From Trichopria drosophilae (lineage: Eukaryota; Arthropoda; Insecta; Hymenoptera; Diapriidae), in the NCBI GenBank assembly GCA_030407085.1, contig CM059584.1, positions 138,002,001 through 138,066,000 of the forward strand: DNA of 64,000 bases. The letters are read 5' to 3'. A program made the translations under genes and the position numbers. Under the pieces are notes generated by a model, which saw only the letters and a program-made list of their open reading frames with translations, did not search any database and was not told where the DNA came from. Numbering within the stretch: position 1 is the first letter of the stretch; the number at the start of each line of letters is the position of its first letter. Positions 1-10,074 of the stretch are shown piece by piece.

Positions 1-124
1 TGTTTCTCTAACATTTGAATTTCTTCTAATTTTTTATATTTCTTTTATTTCTTCATTCTTTGCTTCATATTTCTTCCATTTCGATACATTCTGTATTCTG
101 CCTCCTGTTGTAATTTGGCATACT

Positions 125-1198
125 ATGTCTTTGACACAAAAAGAAAGGATCGAAATCCTTATTCTGCGAGGATGCGGCGATAAAAAAAGAACATACGAAC
201 AAGTCGTCCGCCAATTTAATGATACCCATCCTGATCGTCTACCTATTTGCAAATCAACTGTTTGTAAGACTGTTTCTCGGTTTCAAGATACTGGCTCTGT
301 CAATGATCGACCAAAATCAGGAAGACCAAAAACGTCCACGAACGAAGACAACAGTTTAGCGGTCTGTGCAAGTGTCGTTGAGGACGTCCATACTTCGGTA
401 AGAAAGATTGCGCAAGCCACTGGTATCGGCAAATCGTCTGTCCATGAAATATTAAAAGCAAATAAGTTCCATCCATATAAAATAAAATATGTACAAGAAC
501 TTTCGGAAGATGACTTCGATCGGAGATTAGAATTTTGTGAGGAAATGATGAGACGTTGTGACGAAAATGAATTATTTCCTTTCTGGATATGCTTCTCTGA
601 TGAAGCTACGTTTCAGTTGAGTGGAGAAGTTAATAGGCACAACCTACGATATTGGTCGGACGAAAATCCTCATTGGATGAGAGATACTCACACACAACAT
701 CCACAGAAAATCAATGTTTGGGCTGGCATTTTGTGCAATCAAATTGTTGGGCCTTTCTTCGTTGAAGAGAATTTCACGGCTGAAAGGTACTGTAATTTGT
801 TAAATAACCAGATTATACCGGCAATACGAAATATTGCTGGTATAGCGTTTGATAATGTCTGGTTTCAACAGGATGGAGCTCCTTGTCATTTTGGTTTGAT
901 TGTACGCAATCTATTAAATAATATTTTCCCCCGACGTTGGATTGGTAGGAGGGGTTCGATCGAGTGGCCACCGAGGTCACCTGATCTAACTCCTCTGGAC
1001 TATTTTTACTGGGGTTTCTTGAAGAACAAGGTCTACGAAACGAAACCAAAAGACATTGATGAGTTGAAAGAAAAAATAATTCAAGGTTCTAATACAGTAT
1101 CTCAAGAAATGCTGCAAAAAGTTTATGATAACTTCTATGCACGATTGGGATATTGTCAAGTTGCTGAAGGACTTCAATTCAAACATCTTATAAATTAG
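125..1198 (+). CDS. Tc1/mariner-superfamily transposase, DD41D-type spacing, apparently uninterrupted
   Basis: The 357-residue protein would cut and paste a DNA transposon in the nucleus by DDE/D chemistry. Residues 1-120 look like paired helix-turn-helix DNA-binding domains, with a GRPKTS linker near 66-71 like the GRPR-type linker of this superfamily. The catalytic part shows FSDEATF (D159), WFQQDGAPCH (D250) and SPDLTPLDYFYWG (D292). There are 90 residues between the first two aspartates and 41 between the last two, which gives DD41D. DD41D (rosa-like) elements are a known insect mariner-related clade; membership here is inferred from spacing alone. The start is the first ATG after an AT-rich leader and the frame ends TAG. 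Length is normal for the superfamily and I see no stop or frameshift. Downstream is an A-rich tract to about 1340. The left end of the element may lie before position 1, and I could not define terminal inverted repeats. Confidence 0.88.
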   Translation: MSLTQKERIEILILRGCGDKKRTYEQVVRQFNDTHPDRLPICKSTVCKTVSRFQDTGSVNDRPKSGRPKTSTNEDNSLAVCASVVEDVHTSVRKIAQATGIGKSSVHEILKANKFHPYKIKYVQELSEDDFDRRLEFCEEMMRRCDENELFPFWICFSDEATFQLSGEVNRHNLRYWSDENPHWMRDTHTQHPQKINVWAGILCNQIVGPFFVEENFTAERYCNLLNNQIIPAIRNIAGIAFDNVWFQQDGAPCHFGLIVRNLLNNIFPRRWIGRRGSIEWPPRSPDLTPLDYFYWGFLKNKVYETKPKDIDELKEKIIQGSNTVSQEMLQKVYDNFYARLGYCQVAEGLQFKHLIN

Positions 1199-1340
1199 TG
1201 GGCATAGACATGTTAAAAATCCAGTAAAGAAAATAGAAGCGAAGGAAAATTTAAACTTTAAAATAGAAAAAAAATTAAAAAAATAAAAAAAAAACAAATA
1301 AAAGGTAAAAACAAAAAAAAAATATACAAAAATAAAAAAA
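1199..1340. other. A-rich 3' flank of the mariner-like transposase gene
   Basis: Mostly poly-A with interspersed T. It roughly mirrors, on the opposite strand, the T-rich leader at 1-110, so both may be subterminal parts of the element. No convincing terminal inverted repeat was found. Confidence 0.4.
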
Positions 1341-1457
1341 AAAGATTCTCAAAATCGTCTACCTCCTCGCGGTAAGAATCGGTGAACTTTGAAATATTTA
1401 AAGCCAAAAGACGTCATTTAAAATTTTGGAAACGTGGTCCGCTATTCCAGGTACGTG

Positions 1458-2022
1458 GTTCGCTGATTGCAGCTCCATCTGTTAACAAAAATAATTATAA
1501 TAGGTAAAATTTACGTAACTTTTTCTGAAGAAGAGAAATCTGCAATAAAATTTGGGAGTTCCCATTTAAAATTTTTAAGTTTCCCCCTCCATCACCCCCA
1601 GCCTGTGGGGGTGGGGGGTCGTGTTAGGTGTCACTGGATAGCTCTCTTGAAACCATTAAATACGTGTGTTTTTACTTTTTTGATCCGTTGTGTTTTTCGC
1701 GAGATTTTTAAAACTTTTTAGAATAATTTTTTAATTTCGTTGATTACAGCGCCATCTGTCAACAAAAACAATTATAATGGTAGGCAAAATTTACGTAACT
1801 TTTTCTGAGGAAGCAAAATCTGCAATAAAAATTGGGGGTTCCCATTTAAAATTTTTAAGTTACCCCCTCTATCACCCCCAGCGGGTGGGGGTGGGGGGTT
1901 GTGTTAGGTGTCACTGGATAGCTCTCTTGAAACCATTGAATACGTGTATTTTTACTTTTACGATTCGATGTCGATTTTCCGAGATATTTGAGTGTTTCCA
2001 TACTTTTCGGACACCCTGTATA
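1458..2022 (+). repeat. Two tandem ~280-bp units of a CACCCTGTATA-ended repeat family (subfamily 1)
   Basis: The phrase TTTTTCTGA(A/G)GAAG...TCTGCAATAAAA occurs near 1519 and again near 1799, a period of about 280 bp. Each unit has a GATTRCAGCKCCATCTGT block, a C-rich then G-rich stretch (ACCCCCAG ... GTGGGGGTGGGG) and a TGTCACTGGATAGCTCTCTT block. The pair ends with CGGACACCCTGTATA. Distantly related units sit at 14,530-14,795 (minus) and 15,258-15,667 (plus). Short open frames here are repeat noise. Confidence 0.75.
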
Positions 2023-2029
2023 TTAAAGA

Positions 2030-3340
2030 TCATTGTAAAAAAAATTGAAGAACCCTAGCGGTACAGTTTTGTAATAATATTAATAAATAGACAGCGAAAT
2101 TATGTCGTGAACGTAAAATGCGAGGTTGCCGTTTCGAAATTTTGCTGATGTTGGTGTACACAGACACGATTCCTTGAGAAATTAGTGTGTAACAGGCGTC
2201 CATCAAGTACACTCTTCCCCAAAACGTTCATTACGCGCACTGAAGAAACAAAGTGGCGTCTGTGGATTTATGTGGGGTAGACTTTTGACGGGTACTGTCG
2301 CACGACTACCTCCTTAACGCATTCCCCCCTTCTTCGGATAAAAAAAAAAAAAAGCATGAGTTTAACAAAAGTTATTAATAAAAAAGGAATTTTGTATCAA
2401 CTATTTATATTAATTTTTCTTAAATGTTTTATCTGAGTGAAAAATACTAGATATAGACATTAGAAATATATTTTAAGTTATTAAAATATATTTCTAATTT
2501 ATGTGAACATTTTTAATTGTTCTTTTTAATGTTAATTATTAGTTTTAATTATTTGATCTTATAAATATTCATTCAAGGGTTGTACTAATTTTACAGGAAG
2601 ACAGTTGAGTGTATTTTAATTCTATTGAAATGTAATTCTTTTAAATAATTTAATAATTTATAAAAATAGCGTTGTGCTTTGTTATACCAATATCTGACAG
2701 TTGTTCTTAGTAGCTGTAAAGAGAAAGGCGAAGGAGAAAAGTTATTGTTTGTGACTTTATTTATCAATTTGGTAAAGCTTAAAATTATTTATCGAATTTG
2801 TAAAAGAAGGAAAAGCATATCGCAGTCGGGTGGGTTTTTCCAGTACCATCGTGTATAAGCAGATGTTCATTTTTCCTAATCTAATCATTTTATATATTTT
2901 TATGACTGGGGTCGGACCATCGTGGGCTATGTGCACGTTTTCAAATTTTCTTGTAGGATTTTGAAAAAGGAAAAGTTTTATTCTAACAAAAAATATTATG
3001 AAGATTGTTCAGCAAAATATTATTTTAATAAAAATGTATTAAGAATAAAAATAATAAAAATAATATTTTATTATAATTTTTAGATTTTCTTGATAGTTTA
3101 AAGTTTGTTGGTAATGGCGGAATCGTGTTTATTCACTGTGGATGGGGAAAAACGTGCTTTTCCGACTTTTACATTCTTTTAGTGGGATCGGATTATCTTG
3201 AGAGAAGCTCGAGTTCGGGCGGTTAGAGTTTTCTTATTTGTACACTTCGAGATCGGTAGGGTTGTTATCCGTGTAACAAAGCAACGTAGCTCCGATTATG
3301 TTTGTGGGTTTCTTAAAAGATGGAGTTAAAAAAAGAATGG
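2030..3340. other. No recognisable gene; AT-rich spacer
   Basis: AT-rich sequence with short homopolymers (a 14-A run near 2340). I find no coding frame with a recognisable domain and no clear repeat partner elsewhere in the window. Confidence 0.4.
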
Positions 3341-3344
3341 TATT

Positions 3345-3535
3345 GCCGTTACGTGCGGGACGTAACAAGGGAAAGCGCGCGATCCCTGAGCGGGAGGGTT
3401 GCTGCCCGATCAGCTGAGGGTTGCTCGCGAGGGCAGCACTCCTGCGAAGTGCGCGCGCTTGCCTCCCGTGTGGCATACGCCATTTTTCTCCCGACCCAAT
3501 CCATTACTCCCGCTGGGGGCACTTTCCATCCCTAG
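3345..3535. other. GC-rich island of unknown origin
   Basis: About 190 bp with clearly higher GC than the flanks. It contains GAGGGTTGCT twice near 3396 and 3416 and many CG dinucleotides. Frames on both strands are open for about 70-80 codons but match nothing I know. It may be an LTR or a SINE-like fragment. Confidence 0.25.
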
Positions 3536-3839
3536 GAAGTAATGAGACCGAAATGCGTTTATATTAGTCATATTAAAATGTCGAAACTTAGAATAAAAAA
3601 AGATACGTTAAATTCACAATTTCTAGCTGCGAACCGCATTTTTTTCAATACATATTGCTGTATAGTAGATTAAAATCGTTGATTATTACCAATTATTGAA
3701 CCGGCTGTCGTATGAATTGATCCATATTGAATTGCAGTGTACAAATAAAATTATTTTAATTGATCAGTTGAAAGATAGTATGGAATGTAAAACGTCAAAC
3801 ATTCACATTCGCATTTCTATGTTTACATAAAATATATAA

Positions 3840-3945
3840 CGGGTTAAGCTGAAAATCAGCATTGCTACTATGTCTCGCCCTTTGTACTTTTTCTTATGCG
3901 CAATAAAGAAGTATTATTATTATATTATTATTATTATATCCACAT
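3840..3945 (+). repeat. Possible retroposon 3' tail with (ATT)n
   Basis: GCAATAAAGAAG at about 3899-3910 is followed by (TAT/ATT)n to about 3940. An AATAAA-like signal next to a short trinucleotide run resembles the 3' ends of some insect non-LTR elements. No upstream coding remnant is visible, so this is weak. Confidence 0.3.
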
Positions 3946-4599
3946 AGAAAATATTGCAGCAGATTCATTAATCGTATATTGATAATTATTTGTTTAGATT
4001 TCTGAAAAGAACTTCATAATAGAAAACAAAAGTCTTCAATCCCATGTATACATACGTACTATACAACCCATTAAATTAATAAAAAGACGATTTGTATATA
4101 TAATATCAAAGCACAATTCACGCAATTTATATTATAAAAAATTCAGATTACGCTTAAAAATATGCTGAATTGATTGGGATAAAATACATTTTTTGACAAA
4201 AATCCGAATAATATAATTATATTACTTTAGAAATACATTGGACATTGGATGTAAACTCATATGCTGAAAAAAATAAATAATTGTAATGGTTTTACATCTC
4301 AATATTAGGATCGGTCACAACAACGCTTTTTACAACACTGAATTTTAAACAGTATAATTTAAACAAATTTGAACAATAGAATTTTGCGACAGGCACATTA
4401 TGCGTTCATTTTAAATTTCGTTCCTAGGTTGCAAACTGACATTTTGCACCTTGAAAATCAACGTCATGCGAGAAAGCGGACTGTCGCCGCAGCCATCTCG
4501 ACGGTAACTGCAATGTGTGTAGCGAAGAAGTGGTGTTATGTCTTAAGACAATCACCATGCAACTTTTAAGATGGTTGCTGTTCCAAAATAAAAAACGAC

Positions 4600-5009
4600 T
4601 TGTATGTCAACATTTCATTTGTACATAGTTTGGTTGGCGCTCTCTTTCATTGGAACACTGGTTATCTGTATATATGCAAAACGAAGTCGTCACCGATCAA
4701 ACAAAGGTTTTACCCAGCATCCAAGAAAATCGAAGAAGAGATGCACTCCGGAAGTCGGACTTTACCGACCGCTTTTTTTTCAATTTCCTCAAGCTCAATG
4801 AGGTAACCGAAGTAAATGCCTACCCGATTCCGTACATGGACACGATTCATAGGAAGCTTCAACCAGCTCGTCATATTATTAACTTAAACCTTAACCATCA
4901 AATCAAGATGCGGAACCCGGCTAAGCCGTTAATTTCGCTCGCAGACCCAGGAATAAGCCGGTTCCCTTTTGAAATTAACCCTTTGCGTCACAGTGTTATT
5001 CAAGTGTAA
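4600..5009 (+). pseudogene. Ty3/gypsy-like reverse-transcriptase relic, frameshifted
   Basis: In one frame (about 4660-4750) the translation reads SPIKQRFYPASKKIEEEMH, the N-terminal fingers region of Ty3/gypsy reverse transcriptases. In another frame (about 4809-5009) it continues with VNAYPIPYMDTIHRKLQ, then HQIKM and SRFPFEINP, matching the segment that leads through motif A to the conserved PFG region. At least one frameshift separates the two parts. The aspartate of motif A is replaced (NLNLNHQ), so the copy is dead. It is about 130 codons long against several hundred for a full RT, and no LTR was seen beside it. Family assignment is by recognition of motif order only. Confidence 0.6.
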
Positions 5010-5334
5010 CAGATAGAATTGTACAGTATATTTAAAAAAAAAACAACGAATTTTGACACTTTATTGCGTAAATTTTTACATCGTCATATAACGTAGGTAG
5101 CCCTTAAAACACTTAAAGTCGATATTAAAGTTTCATGATACATAAATAAATAATAATAAACAAATGAATTTGAAAAATATTGATTTTGTAAAAAAATTGT
5201 TGGTAGCAATATTTTAATAATAAAGAGATCCCAATTATTCTTGTATTTCATAGCTGCGGAACTGGTGATTATGAATATGAAACCAGATTTGAAAAATTCA
5301 TTTGTTTATTTATTTTCAAGTTGGCGGACGCAAG

Positions 5335-5440
5335 CTTAAAAATACATCGAATTATCTTGAAACTTGTTACTTGGAGATTTCCGGGATCGCTGATTACAAA
5401 TGCGAAGTCAGATTTTAGAAATTCAAAACGGGGGATCCAA
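5335..5440 (+). repeat. Single unit of the ~120-bp GCTGATTAC/GGATCC repeat family
   Basis: Contains TTGTTACTTGGAGATTTCCG, ATCGCTGATTACAAAT and, about 40 bp on, a GGGGGATCCAATCC box. The same word order recurs at 12,885, 13,440 (inverted), 25,070, 28,590-29,190, 58,845 and 60,181-60,760. Confidence 0.6.
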
Positions 5441-5444
5441 TCCG

Positions 5445-7935
5445 TAGCTTTGAAGTGTACATCAAATTGAAATGGTATCTCACGACGATTCGTCACGTGT
5501 GCAGTGGATCGAAGTAGATATGTGCAGCAGAGGATCGGAATGGTGATAACAGATACTGACAAGTGAGTTATACAGTTAAGATGCAAAAACGGTAAGAACG
5601 ATGGCGAACATTATTATCAGGAAAATGACAACACTAGTTTCTATCACTTCCTCTACAACTACGTCATAATATTCACTTAACGAAATAAAAGTATCGATCC
5701 TTTGCATGTAAAATCATACGCTAATCAATAATAGTGTTTCAGATGGTAATATATGATGTTTTTTAGTAATAAAATAGTGATGCTACAATAAGGCTCAGTA
5801 GAGTTTGTGCAGAAAATATTAATATTTTGAGCAGTAAATATATAGTGTATATCGTATTGTGACATTAACTTCGGTAATTCAATATCACCATATTGATATT
5901 TTGGAAATATGACGAATTCTACGACACTCTTAGAATTCTCTACTAAAAAAAGAATTAAATTTTTATTTTTTGGCTCCCTATATTTCGCTGTATCATAACT
6001 ATCTATAACAGAACAAGATGTAGAAAGTTTAGGTTTTCTGTAGAATAGTGATTTAATTCCCGCACATTTCATTGCATGCATCGTTACATATTTAGTTTGT
6101 TGAGCCTATTTCGAATCCCATAGTGAAAATTGGGGCAAATGCGATATTTGTGGTTGAAATCTTGCATAATTAATACCCAATGAAATTCCTAATTTTTCAA
6201 GACTTCTCTCTTTATTAAAAAAAAACTCAAACATTTATACAAGAACATAATATATTTTTTTTATGTAAAATAATATATGTTTGGTGCTGGTATATACTCA
6301 ATACCGCCGTGGAGAAATCGACCTAGATAATAAATTACAGTCCGAAATACGTAAATATTGATTATTGAAAAATTTGGAAAGCGAGTACTCCACAACAATT
6401 TTTATTAAAAATTACACCCAAATTACAAATTAAATAATATTGTGTTAATGATGCGATAACAGATGACCAAATATAAAATACAGTTCAGCGCCATAGTATG
6501 CGTATTTTCCTATATGTGTATGAGGGACCTCATATCCGTAATATGCTGCATAATAATAATATGCATTAATTAATAATTATTTTCTTCTGAAAAAGTCGTC
6601 ATATATGGTGATGGATATTAAAGAAAATGTAATAAAGATATTTGATGATAGTCGAAATAGTATTGTAGGAACCATGCTGCTGCATGTGCTATAGAAAAAT
6701 GTGTTAAATTGTTTAAAATGTTGAGGTTTTCATGCATATAAATTATCGAAGATATTGAAGCACCCAATTATATGTTCATTCGTATAAGATTATAATTACT
6801 ATACGGACGTACATGAAAAAATCTATATGGATTCATGTGTATTAGGGCGGTTGTTATCTTGGCGAGGTCGAAATTTATTGTTGCTTTCCCCGTATATAAG
6901 TTACAAAAAAAATGTAAAAAATTTTAAACCCTAATAGAGCCCCATATCGCAATTTTAAATTGTCCCTGTGGCGGTTTGAAATTTGAAGTTTTTTCGACTA
7001 ATTTGCCCATAAAAAAATAGCTATCCTGTTTAATCGTACCGACATTTTTGTAGTCCACTCTGATATACTTTTTGAGAAAAATGAGTCAGCTTTCTATAAT
7101 AAAAACAAATGTACAAAAATCATACCAGGACATATGCATTTCGGTAATTCTTTCATTTCAGCCTTTTATGAATAAAATATCTATTTCTTTTTTTTTTGTT
7201 TGAATTCCAAAAATTAGGTAAATATGCCCGTATATATACAGACCACCCCAATAAGAACGAATTCACCTCTGTTTATCTGGTTGCCTTCCATTCAAGTATA
7301 CTCAACCTTAAAAGTATCATAGGATTCGTCATGCATATGCACCCATAAAATAATAACATTATAACATAATTATCGGGACATGTATATAATAGAACCGTGT
7401 GCGAAATCAGAAAAATTTTATAAGTGTTGAAATATATGTTAAATTTCCAGACAGATTTTAATATAATTCAAACTTCACCATACTATTATGAATTCTAGGA
7501 GAAAGTAGCATCTTTAGGTAGTCATATTGCTATACTACATGGATTTAAATCATATATCGTGCTGAAATATTGGATCCGACTATCGCTTTAATTGATCAAC
7601 GCCAAAAGACTTGATGGATGACGGATCTGTTAAGCTATTCACAATAGCTTTTTTATGTTTATGTAAGTACAAGCACAAGTTAGAAAACAATATAGACAGA
7701 GCTATAGTTACTTCCTTTCTAATTAAATTCATTACTAACACAGTCACAAAAAAAAATTGTTTCGCTGAGATACTACAAGTCTGTCACACATTGATAGGGT
7801 CACCGTATTTTTCTTTATTATTTATTTGATTATTTTAACTAACTACACGAAACTTTTTAAGTGTATATAGAATTGCATTAACGAATATTCGTAAAATTTT
7901 GGTGAGCATTAAATTATTTCTCTGTATATTTTGAC
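5445..7935. other. No recognisable gene; AT-rich spacer
   Basis: Open frames up to 118 codons occur (for example 5725-6081 minus), but their translations are low-complexity and match no family I know. I see no tRNA-like cloverleaf or clear repeat structure. Confidence 0.4.
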
Positions 7936-7941
7936 ACTTGT

Positions 7942-9182
7942 AGTGAAAAAGTGATGTCCCACATTAATAGGGACACATAAAGACAATACTTTTCTTTTCT
8001 AAAATCTTCCTAGATTCTCGGTTTTTTAACCCATCGGCTTTTTAATTTCCTAGTTTTTCATCCGCATTCACAAAAGACAAACCAAGTTTTGCAGCACCAT
8101 TGTAAGCGCCATCATCCCAGTAAACGAAAAGGGATTAAAGGCTTTTATTTTTTATTCTTTCATTGAACTTTCGGAATTGCCAGTTTTCCAATTCCTTTAT
8201 AGGAATTCACACGTGAGATGTGAATTCTGATACGCAACTTTTTATTCCGCGCATTTGCAATGAATTCCCTAACCTAACCTACAATGTTTATATCAATATT
8301 CTCAGGGATTCCTTGGAATTCGTGGAAATTCCAAACTTAACTTTTCTATTCCAGTGAATTCCATCCAATACCTTCAATAAAGGGATTCAACGGAATTCAA
8401 AATTCCAATCCCTTTCCGTTTGCTGGGATACTTAACAGATTCGCTACACAGTTTGGCATGGAGAAAAATTGCGGTTCTTTTCAAAGATCACTCCAATACT
8501 TTTGTATTTCGTCGAGATTAGCTAAATTTAATTTCTTTTCGACAGACCAAATAATCAGTACAACCGATGTATGATATGAATTTCATCTATAATTTAACAA
8601 ACTAATTATTTAGAATGAAACAATAAATATATTTTTTACCCTCCGGCTGTAAAACTCGCTTTCTCGGCGTAGAGCGAAACCTTCGGCCACAAATTATCGA
8701 GTACAACGACAATCGGATCAAAAAATACATTATTGGTCACGGGCGAAATATCAATCTTCGACCAGTATGATTGTTACCCTCAATTCGCTCGGGCCACAAA
8801 CATCACAATCGTCGAAGTTCGACAATTGCGCCATTGGCGCATAATGTACTATTATTTTACATATCTTCGACCAAATTAAATTTGGTCATTAGTAAAAACT
8901 ACGAATTCATTAGTCAGCTTTAACTAGTTCATTTTTGTATTAAAAAATGCAGTAAGTAAGTTCGAATTAGTAACATAACAGCCGAATTAGTTGCTTTTTA
9001 CTCTTCATTAATAAAAATCATTACTAATTCAATTAGTCATCTGTGTTTTCATTGGACGTTGCATTAAGAAACGATGTAACATGAATATAACATCAGCGCA
9101 ATTAATAGTTTCAGTTCCGTGATCATAACAGTTGATCAAAATGTAAGTGTCCCTATTAATATGGGGCACCGCTTTTTTCATT
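7942..9182. mobile_element. Non-autonomous DNA transposon, ~1.24 kb, with ~36-bp terminal inverted repeats
   Basis: Left end 7942-7977 contains AGTGAAAAAGTGATGTCCC then ACATTAATAGGGACAC. The reverse complement of 9147-9182 contains GTGCCCCATATTAATAGGGACAC in the same place, with few mismatches. No transposase lies inside. The interior holds a smaller nested element (8116-8427) and stretches rich in ATTACTAATTCAATTAGT words that recur near 34,950-35,080. The target-site duplication is not clear. Confidence 0.6.
8116..8427. mobile_element. Nested MITE, ~312 bp, CCCAG...CTGGG ends
   Basis: Left end CCCAGTAAACGAAAAGGGAT pairs with the right end ATCCCTTTCCGTTTGCTGGG in inverted orientation. The interior is rich in GGAATTC and AATTCC words and has a small hairpin (GAATTCACA ... 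TGTGAATTC at 8203-8227). No coding potential. The flanks do not show an obvious target duplication. Confidence 0.6.
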
Positions 9183-9624
9183 AAAACTATAAAAATATAC
9201 GAATTAATCATATTAGGCTAAACTTGTGCACATTAGCATAACATTAGTTAATTTATGAAGATTTAAGGCTGTAGATGAACCACTCAGATGGTATTTTTTT
9301 TAACTACTAATTTTTTAAATTTTCTCTAACGTTTGCTTCTAAAGCCAGAAACTCGCCTGGATTCATTAGAAGAATTGCAAATATGTCGGAGAAAATTTTA
9401 ATTCGTAAAGATGGAAAGGATGGAATTTTTACGAAACTGTTTTTTTGATTGTTCTCGATTTTCGAAAAAAATGGAGGGCCTAACTCGAGAGATTCGACAG
9501 GAGATTTTCCATCATTACCTCCCTCGTACTTGAACTCCTTTCTACTCGTTGTAGGACCCTGGATGCACCGAAAGAGTTAAGCACGACGACGCAGAAGTCG
9601 ACGGACGAAAAACGTACCGTTACA

Positions 9625-9642
9625 TGGCGCCCGAACAGGGAC
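9625..9642 (+). other. Retroelement primer-binding site complementary to tRNA-Lys 3' end
   Basis: The 18-mer TGGCGCCCGAACAGGGAC follows a CA dinucleotide (9623-9624). A tRNA-Lys primer site directly after an LTR ending CA is a standard LTR-retroelement feature. It marks the inner edge of a 5' LTR whose left boundary I could not fix (probably between about 9200 and 9450). A gag-like frame follows 18 bp downstream. Confidence 0.8.
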
Positions 9643-9660
9643 GCAAATACTTTTGTTCGT

Positions 9661-10074
9661 GTGACAGTCAACAATCTTTGTGCACGTCCAACCGTGAGTA
9701 AGTGCACCGGCAATGAATTTGACCTTCCTGATGAGCACGAGCAGAAAGTGAATCAACTGCCGTTCAACAACCAGGAAAGACAGCCGCCGCCGACACCAGC
9801 CGTCGATCCGCCGCGCCGTAACGACGAGCTACCACGCGAACAGCTCGCTCCCCAGCCACCACCTCATAGCGCAATCGACCAGATCCGAAGATGGCAATGC
9901 CACTTCAGCGGGAAGGATCCAACGACGTTCCTCGAGAGGACCGACGAGCTTCGCCATGCCTACGGCATCACAGAAGAGCAGATGTTGGCTGGGCTACCTG
10001 AAATGATCCAAGGCCAGCCGTTACTGTGGTACCGGAATCTCCCTCCGGATCCCCAAAAGAGAACCCTAGCCTAG
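9661..10074 (+). pseudogene. Ty3/gypsy-type gag (capsid) fragment, 3' interrupted
   Basis: The reading frame follows the tRNA-Lys primer site. It begins with a proline-rich linker (residues 30-75) and continues with WQCHFSGKDPTTFLERTDEL and PEMIQGQPLLWYRNLPP, typical of Ty3/gypsy-like retrotransposon capsid domains. No in-frame ATG precedes the domain. An ATG in another frame at 9714 suggests an early frameshift. The capsid match stops near residue 131 (about 10,055), exactly where an antisense R1-like LINE begins, so the gag was probably cut by that insertion. No matching 3' half, pol or second LTR appears beyond the LINE. Confidence 0.65.

Noticed and set aside
1467..2058. Two similar open frames (84 and 93 codons)
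   Set aside because: They repeat because the DNA is a tandem ~280-bp repeat; no domain, no start context, and the frame is not conserved in the other subfamily.
5725..6081. 118-codon minus-strand frame
   Set aside because: AT-rich composition, no domain, no splice context and no homologue in the window.
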